A DNA stretch of 64,000 nt from NCBI GenBank assembly GCA_030737835.1, contig JAUJYN010000012.1:12696729-12760728 (forward strand), given 5' to 3'. Source of the DNA: Acorus gramineus (Eukaryota; Streptophyta; Magnoliopsida; Acorales; Acoraceae). Under the pieces are notes generated by a model. The model ran no database searches and had not been told where the DNA came from. It worked only from the letters and a program-made list of their open reading frames with translations. Each line of letters starts with the position of its first letter. The stretch's first letter is position 1. Shown piece after piece: positions 12,775-25,095 of this stretch. A program made the translations under genes and the position numbers.

Positions 12775-12953
12775 CTTCTTCATATTTTGATTTTAATTAT
12801 CAGATTTAAAGGATATGTTCTTTTTTAGTCCATCCCATTGACTAAAAAAAAAATCAAATAATTTAAGGATAGGTCCCCCCTCCTAAGGACTAAAAAAGAA
12901 CATATCTTTTAAATCTAAGGACTAAAATCAAAATGTGAAGAAGTGAGAGATCG
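12775..12953. mobile_element. Short foldback element
   Basis: The left arm (12775-12831, starting CGATCTCTCACTTCTTCATA) is inverted at 12887-12953, which ends AAGTGAGAGATCG. The arms match over about 57 bp, with a small indel, around a 55-bp loop. The structure is a near-complete hairpin, typical of a foldback MITE, and could yield small RNAs if transcribed. Confidence 0.75.
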
Positions 12954-13562
12954 AAGTTTATGAAAATTTAAAAATAAAAAAACCCTTTTTAATATCTTTT
13001 CTTCTTATGTCTTATTCTACATCATGAACAAAACTCAAACCTTAGACCATTGTCTTTACTAATACCAACCGGTTCAAAAGCAATTTAGTTCCATTTAATA
13101 CCTTTTTACTTTGTAATACGTGAATTGCACGTGCTCAACTTTAGTGGTTCCTTAAAATCTAAAATTTTCAACATTAGAACAAAAAAAACAGAAAAAAGAA
13201 GGTAACATTATATATTGAAAGTGCAAAGTCACATAGTAGCTATGTTAAGGAAAGCCTTTCTTTTTTGAGATGTTAGGTTTTGAGTAGTTTGAGGTTTTAA
13301 ACTGTCCAACTTGGGCTTTTAAAAATCAATCTCAACCATTGTTTTTATTGTCTCCTATGATTCCCATGGCACGTGCTGTACACACGCGCGACAATTGGGG
13401 TCAGCTCAGATTCCGGATCACCGCCCCTCAATTTTTAGGGTCTATATGTAGGTCTTTAATTAATTTGTTCACTTTGTTTAGTGAGCCTAATTTTAGACCC
13501 TAAGATTCAACCCATTTGTAAAGTACCACCTAAGGTAACTATTAATATTCATATATATGTAT
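12954..13562. other. Intergenic DNA, no gene seen
   Basis: AT-rich with one GC-richer patch near 13370-13440 (CACACGCGCGACA). No supported gene. Confidence 0.55.
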
Positions 13563-14347
13563 AGGGTTTTTTTTATTGTATATATACTCCTGTATTTCTA
13601 TTGGAATCCGTTTTTGTGGAATTATCCCTACTGTATTCTCAATTATAAAAATTCCTCCACTACGTCCAGAAATTGTGCATATGTCCCCCTTTGTTAGTCA
13701 CCGTAAGCAACACAGAGTAAATCATGATTATATTGTTAAACAGACTAACAAAGATTACCTTTTTACCCCTAAAACAACCCAACCAAAAAAAAAAACCCGC
13801 AAAATTCTCTCCCCTATCAAATCCTAACCCTAATTGATCATAAACTCTAGCCCTAATCGACATCAAATTCAACCCAAAACATCCCCTAATTGATATCAAA
13901 TTCAGCCCAAAATGACCTCAAAAATAAAACCTTGATCAGTTAGGCATCTCTATAAGCGAAGAATCGATGAGGAGTGGTCATAGACAATTTGTGCTTTCTG
14001 TTTAGTCGAAAATAACAAAGAAGATAAAGAGGAAAAAAAAGGGAATAAAAATGAGAACAAAAGGGAAAGAGAAGCTGTAAAAGTTGAAAAAATGAAGAAG
14101 AAATACAAAAAGCAAAGAAGAAAACTTCAATAACAAAAAACAGATGGGGGGAGGGTATTTTTGACCTTTCCCAGCTCTAAATGGTGACTAACAGACAATA
14201 TTTAATCTGACATCACGGTCACTAACCACAGAAGCATGGATGTACAATTTCTAGATGTAATGGAGGTATTTTGATAATTGAAAATTCAACAAGGGTAATT
14301 CCACAAAAAAATGAATTCTAATAAGGGTATATATGAAAACAAAATCC
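13563..14347. mobile_element. Long-TIR non-autonomous element, about 785 bp
   Basis: The left 130 bp (GGGTTTTTTTTATTGTATAT and onward) are inverted at about 14215-14347. Shared internal phrases include TGTGGAATTA and, further in, AGAAATTGTGCAT versus AGAAATTGTACAT. The interior, with A-rich blocks and repeated ATTGAT-type phrases, has no coding capacity. Long TIRs and an unrelated interior suggest a MULE-derived element. Flanks are AT repeats, so the target duplication could not be read. Confidence 0.7.
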
Positions 14348-15975
14348 CATATATAATAATCTTACTTTATTATGCTTTTGGATTGCATTTATTTAATGTA
14401 TGTAATAAAAGATTTATTAATTGACAAACTTCTTAGTTGGGAAACCCCGGTGGAATATTTTTCTTCCACATTAAATTGATGACGATTTCAGCTATACCCA
14501 AAGAAAAAAGTGATGACGATATCCAAACAATGCAATGCACGTGTTTCCATGATATTGGGTCAATATTACTTATTGGCTTATTGCGGCACAAAATGAGCTG
14601 TTTTATTTAGTATAATATATAATGTACAAGTCAGATGCATAATTTGAAACTTCATGTATACACATTATTGTAACATATGTGCATATGCTATTAGTTGTCC
14701 ATACACTATAATGGTACATAGTTATAAAGGTACTATAATGGTACATAGTTAGAATTTGAAAACGAGTTTCAAAAAAATATTTGGGGTGTGGTCGATTTGG
14801 CATTTGGCGTGCAAGAAAATGACATAATTTTTAAAGGTTCTCGAGTTTACGTGAAAAATATTTGAGAATCAAGAGTGGCACTTATCTCGCAGTGGAGTCG
14901 GGGGGATTGCCGGAGTCCAGGGCGCCTCTTTCCATAGAGGGCGGATAATCGTGTCCGAGTAATCGCGGTGGGCATGATTGGGTCCCCTTGGGCCTAGTAG
15001 ACATCCTGTTTATTGGGGCCTGAGGTACCCACTTTTGTTTTTATGTTTTGATTTATGTTTACTCTATTTTTTCTCATCCTATATTTAAAGTTCTAATCAT
15101 TTTATATATATATAAATATATATATATATAAGTGATGGTAGCAATTTCTGTCATTAAAAAAAACATGAAGAAGAAGAAATTTTCATTTGAAACTGTATTT
15201 AAGATTAGTTTTTTCAAGAAACACATTTATGTGAGGTTTCTTTTATAGTTTTTGTAATTTAGAAATCAAGAATATTGATAGTGTTTGAAAATGAGTTTGA
15301 ATTATACGTGGTTCTTGTAAGAGTGGAATATGGAACAACTGTCTAAACCCATTTACAACTAATATCTAAAAAGCGCTTAAAAAGGTGAATATCAATCCAC
15401 CATATAACTCTCACCTACTTTAACATGGTTTAACATGAGTTTTGACACACACAATCCCACTTTTAATCCTATTTTTAAAGACACCATTATACAAGTGCAT
15501 ATACATTCTTTTAAAATCACAGTAATTACTATATAATTTTCCTTTATATACCATCAAAAAGTAAAAGTGAGGAGGCTAGATGACATGATTTATAATTTGA
15601 GAGGACATGAGAAATTTCATGTGAATTTCATTTATTCTCACATACATATTATTTTAGAAATTCTTACAAGCATTCCTCAGAGCTTTGCTTGCTGCCTAAT
15701 TCAGTAACAAGGTACATGCGATGAAGTATTATTAACACATACACAATTTTGTTTTTAATGAATTATACATTTTCACAAAAAAAAAAAAAAAAAATTCAAT
15801 GCACTTGAGGATCCTTGACATTATCTGTTTATTTTATAATACGAGCAAAACTTAGGTAAAGATTAAAAACCACCATTTTTATCAAGTGCACATGTTTTAG
15901 TTCAATATGAAATGGCATAGTTCATGGCCTTACCCCGAATGAAGAAGGGGAATAGTTCATAGTCATCATAACATA
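14348..15975. other. Intergenic DNA with a GC-rich island of unknown origin
   Basis: Mostly AT-rich. At about 14880-15040 the composition changes sharply to GC-rich (for example GGAGTCGGGGGGATTGCCGG). It has no long open frame and no match that I recognise. Short AT dinucleotide runs follow near 15105-15130. Confidence 0.5.
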
Positions 15976-16510
15976 TAGGGAAAAATCCATATAACCCCCT
16001 ATAAACTGACTGAAATTCATATAACCCCCTGGATTTTCTTAAAATCCATATAACCCCCTGAAAACACCTAGTAAATTCAAATAACCCCTGAATAAAATTT
16101 ACGTTCATAGATGATGAATATTTTGTGGATATTATGTTTGGTTAACCCTGGTAGAAAATACAATACACCAAGAATATTCTACAATGTGTTAAAAATGTGA
16201 AAAATCTTCTATAAATGACGATTTTACTTTTTGGATAGAGTTTTATAATATATCCAGAGAAGATAGAATAATCATTTTTGTAAGTTTTTTTTACATTTTT
16301 AATATATTGTAGTGGTTTTTTAGTATACTATGTTTTCAAACAGGGCCATCCAAATGAAATATTAGTAAAATATTCATTATATATTAACGAAAATTTTATT
16401 CATTGAGTTATTTGAATTTACTAGGTGTTTTTAATGAGTTATATAAATTTTAAGAAAAATTGAAATTATATGGATTTCAGATTTTAGGTGGTTGTATGAG
16501 TTTTTCCCTA
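15976..16510. mobile_element. Long-TIR MITE, copy 1
   Basis: It begins TAGGGAAAAATCCATATAAC and ends in the inverse (TTTTTCCCTA). Terminal inverted repeats run more than 120 bp and contain repeated CCATATAACCCCCT units. The middle has GATGATGAATATTTT and its inverse. The length is 535 bp with no coding region. A second copy lies 200 bp downstream. Confidence 0.8.
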
Positions 16511-16708
16511 ACCATTATCAAGTGCCCAACCAAAAAAATAAAAATTAAATACATAAGAGTGATGATTCACTGAGTCAGGTTGGCACTCAAATCTGCAGTC
16601 TGACGATCCCTCAGCTGATTATACACTAATGGAATATTTATTGTTATAGTGTAGTATGTATTTTAATAGTATACTATATGTTCAATTAAATTTTTTTGAT
16701 TTAAAAAA
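16511..16708. other. Spacer between twin MITE copies
   Basis: Unremarkable AT-rich spacer of about 200 bp; no feature seen. Confidence 0.6.
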
Positions 16709-17231
16709 TAGGAAAAATCCATATAACCTTAACTGATTGAAATCTATATAACACCCTGATTTTTTTTAAAATCCATATAACCCCTTGAAAACACCTAATA
16801 AATCTAAATAACCACCTGAATAAAATTCAGGTTTACAGATGATGAATATTTTATAAATATATTTTGTTAACCTTGGTAGAAAACATAATATATCAAACAA
16901 TGTGTTAAAAATGTGAAAAATCTTCTAAAAAGACAATTTTACCCCTCCGGATAGGGTTTTATAATATATCCAGAGGGGCAATGTTGTCATTTTTATAAGA
17001 TTTTTTACATTTTTAATACATTGTAGTGGTTTTATAATATATTGTGTTTTCAGTCAAAATTAACAAAAAAAAAAATGTTAGCAAAATATTCATCATCTAT
17101 TAACAAAATTTTTATTCAGGGGGTTATTTGGATTTACTAGTGTTTTTAGGGGGGTTGTATGGATTTTAAGAAAAATCAGGGGGCTATATGAATTTTAGTC
17201 AGATTTCAGGGGGTTGTATGAATTTTTCCCT
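16709..17231. mobile_element. Long-TIR MITE, copy 2
   Basis: Same family and orientation as the element at 15976-16510: the start is TAGGAAAAATCCATATAACC, the end TTTTTCCCTT, and the same internal landmarks occur in the same order (GATGATGAATATTTT, AATGTGTTAAAAATGTGAAA, ATAATATATCCAGAG). Flanking A-rich sequence on both sides may be the target duplication. Confidence 0.8.
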
Positions 17232-20200
17232 TAAAAAAAATATAAATACATACCTTTTTATTTAATTATGTATTTTATTTTTCATAATAATATATGTTCT
17301 ACTAGATAAATAATAAGTCTAGACGTATCATTTTTCAATTAAAAAAAAAACACTTATCCATAACTGTTGCAATTATGCTGGACAACAACTCTTTTTAAAC
17401 GTGTAATTAATGTGAATTGCATTTACGGTTAATAGTTGTTTCACAAATTTAAGGTTCTGAACATGGTATCTACTAAACTGTGGACACATTGATAACACAT
17501 TGATAACAAGAAATAATAAAAAAACAATAATTAAATGTGTAGTATTTAATATGAGTAGAATCATATAAAAGCAAGGTCTTGGATCTAAACACAGTATACT
17601 TAAAAGACTATATAAATATTAAATTCACTGCTAATAAAAAAAATATGTATACATTTATTTATTTTTGTTTGGGGAGACAGAGCAGCTGCAGCTGCTCCCC
17701 GCCATTAAAGCTCGAGCTATCTTTTGTATTTAATGAAAACTAACAATAATTAATCGAACCATAATATATATATGCATATATTATATAAAAAATAGCTGGC
17801 GATCACGTTGTCGTGGAAAATATGTCCCAATCGGGTAATATTTTTCATGGTTTTTATTTTTGGGGTTGATTTTCAAATATTTATTTCTCTCTCATCGTAG
17901 CCGTGGCCCGTGATTTGCCCTAACATTTAATTTATCATCCACCACTTTAAAAAATAATTATTTTATTTTAATCCTGAAGTTTTTAAAAATTATAAAAAGA
18001 AGATAACATTTATGATAAGTAAGAATAACCTTGCATGTTTCTTTTGTTACCGTATAAAAAAATACAGGGTTGATTTTTAAGAATTTTTTTTTACAATGGA
18101 CATAATAAACTACAGAATCTATAAATATATACCTACTAATACTTGTAAAGCTTAGAGTCTTGGACCAACACAGATTCAGAATTGGATTATACACTCTTTT
18201 TTCTAATATAAGATTTAAACTATGATCCGGTAGGTGCTCCTTTAACCACTAGGTTATCAAGATTGGATTTTAAGAATTTCGTTACAGAGGGATCGCAGAC
18301 TCTCAATTTTTTACCGATTCACTTGTTTAGATTTGTGGTGTCGATCCAATCGGTTCTTCGTTTGATCGAGTTATTGATGGATCATCTCTTTGAAGAGAAT
18401 ACCAGGATATATTTCTTCAACTAGACTGTTTGATTTTTAGGATAATTAATGATAGACATTTTTGTATGTAATTTTTATGTTTTGAATTTTTTTAAAATGC
18501 ATGTATACTTTATGTAATAAAGCATGCACCTTAATTAAAAAATAAGTGAAGTATATACGAATTGTATATACCAATCTATGTTAAAATTAAAAGAAACAAT
18601 GAAATATATATCGTTGCTAGGGATTTCATATATAATGCGTTAGATAATATAGCATATGCAAAAATGTTTGAATGTATCTAACTATGGCAAAGAATCATAT
18701 TTTGAATACTCCATATTGTTAACTCATAAAAAATACTCAATTGGAAAGAGTTTGCCAATTTACAATAGTGTTAGGGTAGTCATTCCTACTGTCTTTTTGC
18801 AGCCACCAATCTATTCTGATTTTTTTTCCCAATGATAAAACAAATGTCCAATAAGGTTGTTTTATATGTTAATAAAAAAATATACTAAACTAAAATTGAA
18901 TGGATATCTTTTTATATTTTTTTTAATGGTGATCGAGAGCTGAGAAGTAAAGGTTAAAAAGAATTGTAGGAATGACTGTGCATATCAATGTTGGCTCTAT
19001 AAAATCTAACCCCAGATGAAATGTGTAGTTTATTTTTTGTGAAATCCCCCAATGAATTGCAATCACGATTGGATCCATTGATGATTCATGTACATATTTC
19101 GACACAATTTTTTTTTTTTGGAAATGTTGTAGTCAAAGGTCTAACACAGTAATCCATATACCACCTAGTTTAAAATGATGAAAAATGGACTTTTAATATT
19201 AAAAAACTTAGTAAAAAATGCTTGAGTCTAGGAAACCATTTAAAGAAAAAAAAAAAAAAACATAATGTAAGGCCATCATGATTAGTTTGGATAATGGCAG
19301 TGAATAAATTTCATATGTAACAATTAATACCAAAATGTGATAATGTGTCTGTGGTGGTCTTGTGCCTACCAGCGAGGCTAAATTATGAGAGATTTTGGGA
19401 CCACAGTTTTTTCAACTTCTTATTATTTTTTTTTTTTTATTTGAAACACAATTTAATATTCTCAGTTGATGAATAGATTTTGAAACCACCATTAAATCCT
19501 TTTTTTTAAAAAAAACTTAAAATTAGGGAATCTTAGAACATTTTTGGAATCAATTGTCTAAAAATGTTTTGATTTTTGAAACCAATTTTTAGATGATCGA
19601 TTTCAAATTGTTTTTATGAAAAAAAAGGTGTTTGAGTGTACAGTTATTTTAATCAATCTAGAGCGTAAGCTGGTTTTGAAAATTGGTTGGGATATTAGAT
19701 AATGAAAATATATAATAAAATATTTTAGGTCAATAGTTAAATGTCACTTTTAAGAGTTCTATAACTGCATTAAATTTGAGTTTTTTTAAAAAATTAATTT
19801 ATAATATTCATTTGTGAATCCATCCATTAAAACTAATTTTAAAAAAATGTTAATGATTATAGATGACAGAAAAAAACTCCCGAGACAGCAGTACGTTGTA
19901 TAAATTTTATAATACAATAATAAAAAACAAAAAAAATGAAATTTCATTATAAAAATAGGAGAATAGGGTTTTAATAAAATGAAAGAAAACTATTATAGTT
20001 TATATACATTTTGAATAATTTATGTAATCTCTGATCATTCGTATGTTGATTATAAAACCAGATTTGAATAATTTATCAGATTAATTAACAAGATGTAGAT
20101 TGGCTTGCCACGTATGCATGCCTGTGTCATGAACGTGCCTTTTATAAAATAAATAAATCCTGACCGTACAAAATATATATTCAATGTGTTGTTTTAGAAA

Positions 20201-20468
20201 ATGTTGGTTTGATTGGACGGTTGGGATGGGGTTCAAAGATGATTGGCTGGACAGTCAACATCGAAAATTGTCGCACACGTGTCTTTTTAATCATGGTTTA
20301 GTTACTCTTGGGACAAGACTTTGACCATTTTTTTTTATTAATTTTACTTTTTTTTTGGTATGTAAGGTTTGATGGGTTATAAATTCTATGGCATCAATAC
20401 TAGTACACCTCATCAGGCATTCATAGGCTACGATTTGAGTTGGGTTGACAAATCGAATTTGGGATTTA
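17232..20468. other. AT-rich intergenic DNA, no gene seen
   Basis: A 3.2-kb stretch with only short chance frames. It contains an 18-bp GC-rich palindrome at 17680-17697 (GAGCAGCTGCAGCTGCTC). No domain was recognised. Confidence 0.6.
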
Positions 20469-20932
20469 TAGGGCTGTAATTTAAGTTTGATCTGGACTGT
20501 AATAATCGAATTCGGTTGGATAAATTTTGTATTGAATAAAAAATTGAGTTAAGTTTGAATTGACATCACTTACCATCCGATTCAATTAAAATATATAAAT
20601 TAATAATGAATCTAAAAAGATCATAGCTGTGTAATAATTTTTAAAAGATGTATCTTGTCAAAATATGTGGTGGTGTTTTTATTATAAGTATGTAGAATTT
20701 TGATTGTTTTGTATTTATTTTTACATTAACTTGAATTATTGATTAATTTTTATAGATTATTATCTTTGAACATGTTATAGGAATTTGATATTCTAGAAAT
20801 CGGGTTATCTGAGTTGGGTTGGGTTGGTTTTTCTTACTATGGGTTAGGTTCTGGTAGAATAATCGGATTGAAAATTATGTTGAATCAGGTTAGGGTTATA
20901 TAGTTTGAAAACCCATCCGAGTTGTAGCCCTA
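20469..20932. mobile_element. TIR element, TAGGGCTGTAA type
   Basis: The left end TAGGGCTGTAATTTAAG is inverted at the right end (minus strand TTAGGGCTACAACTCGGAT). The interior has repeated GGTTGGGTT and AATCGGATT-like phrases, in the same style as the elements at 686 and 23671. The length is 464 bp, non-coding. Confidence 0.6.
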
Positions 20933-23389
20933 AGGATTCAAGGGTGTAAATAAGGTTGTGGAGCGTTGTTTTTAAAAAACTGGTCAGTAGATATTTTTTT
21001 TCAGTTTTATTGTCTGCATGATTCCAAATCAGATTCCTCAAAGAAAATTTTCCTTTGTTTCTAGATACTATCATTTGATAATATGTTAATAGGACATCGT
21101 TGATAAAGATTTTGCAAATGCAATTTGCTATGAAATAATGAATAAAAGTGAATTTCATGGTGATTCCTAGCTCGTTATTTTTTCAATATTTGGACTTTGT
21201 TGAATAAGTGGTGATAAGTTCACTCATATATTAGTCATTTTTAACAAGCTAAAGGTCACATGCATTCATTTTAAAATATAGGATATAACAGACTAACAAT
21301 AAGGCTGGATGGACATTTTCCTGGTTGAATGTACTTACCTGTACAAGCATGCTATAGGTGTGAAAATTTTGATAGAATTTATGCTGTTTTTGTAAACTTT
21401 AGTATTTCGCATGTTTCTCATTTCAGTTAATTTTGTTGATGAAGCAAATAGTTAACTAGAGTTAATTTAGTTGAAAGAAATTTGCAATCATAAAAAGCAG
21501 ATTTTGAGTAATTTTTCATTAAAACAGTGTTGATTCCATAATTGACTGTTTAAGAGAGATTTATTATTGCGAGGTGGACGCTATATATGACAAGCGACGA
21601 AGATAAATCTAAAAAATTCTTTAAAAAATGTGTTTTTTTCATTCAAGTACGTGTTATTGTCTACTTGATTCATGGATATTGTATGTGTAGAGATTATATT
21701 TAAGACAAACTTTATCCTATAAGAAGTTAACAATAGACATTTTTCTTTCAGTTTTCCACTCGTACGTGTTTAACCAACTTATCAAAACTATCTTTGTCTA
21801 GATACATAAACAATGTTACTCTCCATAATATTTTTCATGACTAATTGCTTTTCAACCTACTTGAATTTATGTCTAGATTATCAGTATTATATTAGCAGTA
21901 TATATAAAAAAATTATTAGACAAAGATAAACCCAACTAAAATCAGCAACTATGGAATTACATGATGCAAAAAAGTAGGACAAAAAGGGACCAAAAAAAAA
22001 AGTGAAAGAATGCTTTATATCAAGAAATAAACCGCATATTCTTAAGCAGACGTATATATCGTCATCTCTACGGAAGAAATAAATTCTTTTATTATTCCTC
22101 TTAATAAGTAGAAGAAATTCTTTTATTCTTCTTAATAAGTAGATATTTAATGGATTCCAAAATAATGCCAAAAATCAAATCCAAAAAGAAAGTGTTCTTA
22201 TCATCAAATAAATCCAAGATAATGCTAGGACCACAAAAATATCATCATGGATGATAATATATGTTTGAAACGAATATATTTTTTTGAGTTAACTTTGAGC
22301 AATGCTATTTCAAAATAATTCAAAATGAAAAATGTCTAAACAAGGTGAGAAGGGTGAGAAGAAGAGAAGAAATAAAAAACAAATAACCGAAGAAAGCAAA
22401 TGAAATAGAACAATAATTATATTATGTAAAAACTAAAACTATGAAGTGTAGAACAATAATAGAACTATATTTATCTCACAAAATAAATGAAGTGATGATA
22501 TATATATTATGTAAAAACTAAAACTATGTACATTACAACAATAATTATATTGTTTTATAACTTACATGCTATCTTATTGTGAGATAATAATAAAATATAT
22601 TCACGCCTTTGAAACATGCCAATTATAGGTTCTCACAAAATTAAAAATTATTTGCAAAGATTGTTTTTCAAATAAATGCTTACACTTTTATTTAATTATA
22701 TGCAAGGGTGAGAGTCCTAAGCAGCCGTTTAACTCGCTTATAGTAAGGACACTTATAGGAAAAACATTATTCATTTTTGTGCAAAATGTGAAAGACTTGA
22801 AGACATTAAATGGAGCAAAACAAAGCTCTCGTGTGTTTCAAGAATAAGGGAGTCGATCGGATGATTATAACTAACACAAAAAACAAAAATTATCAATCTT
22901 GAGAAAGGAACAGTAGTCAAACAGAAAAATATCTAATTATATCTAATTCTTTTCTATCCCTGTATAACTATTTTTATCTGGATAAGCTTTCCCTGAACCA
23001 TAACATAACGGGGGAAGAGGAATGTTCGGCCCTCATCGATAAATTGATTGAATGTATTTTATTAAAGCGAGGCGTGAGAAAATAAAATATGGAAATGTAT
23101 TTGAATAATGATTTGACATGTTGGATCCCCTCATTATAAGAGATGAAAAAATTATTTAACAAATAGGCCCTCTTATACAAATGACATAAATTAGATATAA
23201 AAACTCAATTCTAGAAGAATTTGAAATATTAATACAAATATTATTCCATCATATTCTAGCATATTAATATCAATCTATTTTTTTTTAAAACAAACATGTT
23301 TTTCAACTTTATTCTACCATATCCATTTTTATTTCACATTTATATATGCTATCCAAACAGTTTATATGATATTTTTGATACCCAAAACC
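20933..23389. other. AT-rich intergenic DNA, no gene seen
   Basis: About 2.4 kb, very AT-rich, with a few short direct repeats (for example near 22430-22560, where ATTATGTAAAAACTAAAACTA occurs twice). No supported gene. Confidence 0.6.
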
Positions 23390-23577
23390 GAGTTCGGATC
23401 TCCTTTAGTAAAACCACATAGATACTCTATGGCAGCCAGTAGTAATGGGATACGTAGGCCGTACAATTTTTTTTTTCATTTTTTTTTATAAAAAGTTATG
23501 TTCATTTTTTAAAATAGGCATAGCATGACCCCTCACGTGAGGAATTCCTGTGACAGCCACACAGGAGATCCGAACCC
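23390..23577. mobile_element. Foldback MITE, GTTCGGATCTCCT family, copy 1
   Basis: The left end GAGTTCGGATCTCCTTTAGT is inverted at the right end (minus strand GGGTTCGGATCTCCTGTGTG). The arms are about 45 bp and imperfect; the middle is T-rich. The same family occurs at 39561-39789. Confidence 0.65.
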
Positions 23578-23670
23578 CTACAACCTGAGTATAGAATGCA
23601 AGGTTCTTTTCATAATAGTACAGTACTTTCTCCGTATTAATGTATAGTACGCATTCCGTTATCCTAAACT

Positions 23671-24172
23671 AGGCATGTCAATCGGACGGATACAGATACA
23701 GATACGGATCGGATAGGCCCATATCCGTATTCATATCCGATCCAAAAATTCGGATACGGATTCAGATAATATCCGAAATATCCGAACCAGATTAAAATAT
23801 AAAGAATTTATAAAATCTTAAGTCTTAACATGGTTAAATAGGTATCCATCAAAGACATAAAAACACAAATTCTAATATAATTAAACAAGTATTCAGTATG
23901 GTTAAATAGGTTTGTGTTTTGCTCTAGATCATGAGTCATTGGATTTTCATCTGAGGGTTGAAACTAATACTAACATATATAAATAAAATAACAGTTCGGA
24001 TACGGATATTGTTCGGATGATATAGTATAATAGGTTATATCTGATCCAATCTGAAAATTTTTAGATACGGATAATTTGATTCAGATATGGATACAGATTT
24101 TCAGACATCGAATATTTTCTGTATTTGGATTCGGATAGGATACAAATATTTTTTTGGATAATTGTCAGGCTT
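23671..24172. mobile_element. TIR element with degenerate GGATACGGAT repeats
   Basis: The left end AGGCATGTCAATCGGACGGA matches the right end on the minus strand (AAGCCTGACAATTATCC). Both terminal regions are built from degenerate copies of GGATACGGATA and its inverse ATCCGTATCC. The length is about 502 bp, non-coding. The end sequence resembles the AGGCCTGTCAA element at 686-1366. Confidence 0.65.
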
Positions 24173-24609
24173 ATCTTAAATCATAGGTTCACCCCGAGAC
24201 GTGACCCAGGCACACCACCACTCAGTCGTGGTATTTTCGTAGTTTCTCCAGAAGTTTGAGGGCTGTTTTGGGTATTACACTGTAGTTCCTTCGGCAAATA
24301 AAAGATAAAACGGAATCTGATGCGCCGTCAATCGGATTCCACGTGTGAGCCCACACGGTTTCTGACGCCGTTAATCGGGATCCGATTCCGTTAATCTTCC
24401 ACCCTCTCCACGTGGCCATCATGTTGTCACGTGCGTAATGGCAGGAGGCCTGTAAAAAGTTCTCATAAAATCGGGCGGCGTGTAATTACTAAAATACCCC
24501 TATTTACTATTGGTCCACGTCAGACCCCTCCCTCACCGAACATTCTGGCACCGCCGAATCTACTTTGCGAGACCATTGTACCACTTTTGAAACCGAGTGA
24601 ACATTCTTA
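24173..24609. other. GC-richer intergenic island
   Basis: Moderately GC-rich with CACGTG-type and CCACGTG motifs (24338, 24408, 24429) but no convincing reading frame. It may be a relic of a promoter or element; no product can be assigned. Confidence 0.4.
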
Positions 24610-25095
24610 GCCCTCTTTGGACGGGAATTAAATTATTCTGATGTTTATAGTTATATTTGTATAAATAAAAATAATGTGATTTTTTTTTTTTTTTTTTTTT
24701 TAATGTAATGCCATGTTTGTGTGTGCGGTTGGAGAGTCTATGGTGCCCGAAACAATCGGGGGTACTGGTGTTGCGTGAATCACTGTTTTTGCAAATACAG
24801 AACGATAGAAAATCGACAAAAAAAACAAATATAACAAGAAATCTGTGGGTTATTAATGCAGATGCTGAAATTCCATTTGTGTGTGTGGTTGCGTCCGCTG
24901 ACTATAAAAAGTAAAAAAATGATTTGACTTAACAATTGATTTATAAGATACGATAATTTAGGTTGAATAACCAGGAATAACTTAATTCTAAGAATTGACC
25001 GAAATCCATATACCATTTAAACTAATTAATTTTATCATATATATTCTCATCTATTCCGGTCCTCATTTTGAGTCTATTCTCGGACCAAACGGGGC
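24610..25095. mobile_element. Tourist-like MITE, about 485 bp
   Basis: The left end TTAGCCCTCTTTGGACGGGA and the right end, read on the minus strand as TTAGCCCCGTTTGGTCCGAG, form imperfect inverted repeats of the GCCCCGTTTGG type common in plant PIF/Harbinger or hAT MITEs. The interior includes a T homopolymer of about 24 bases near 24679-24702. The target duplication is not clean. Confidence 0.55.

Noticed and set aside
13576-13899. Frames of 83 and 79 codons on both strands
   Set aside because: They lie inside the left arm and interior of a long-TIR element.
15902-16108. 68-codon minus-strand frame with repeated GLYGF/GLYEF words
   Set aside because: A translation of the repeated CCATATAACCCCCT units in a MITE arm.
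18220-18270. Possible tRNA- or primer-binding-like phrase (GGTGCTCCTTTAACCACTAG)
   Set aside because: No cloverleaf can be drawn around it and no LTR flanks it.
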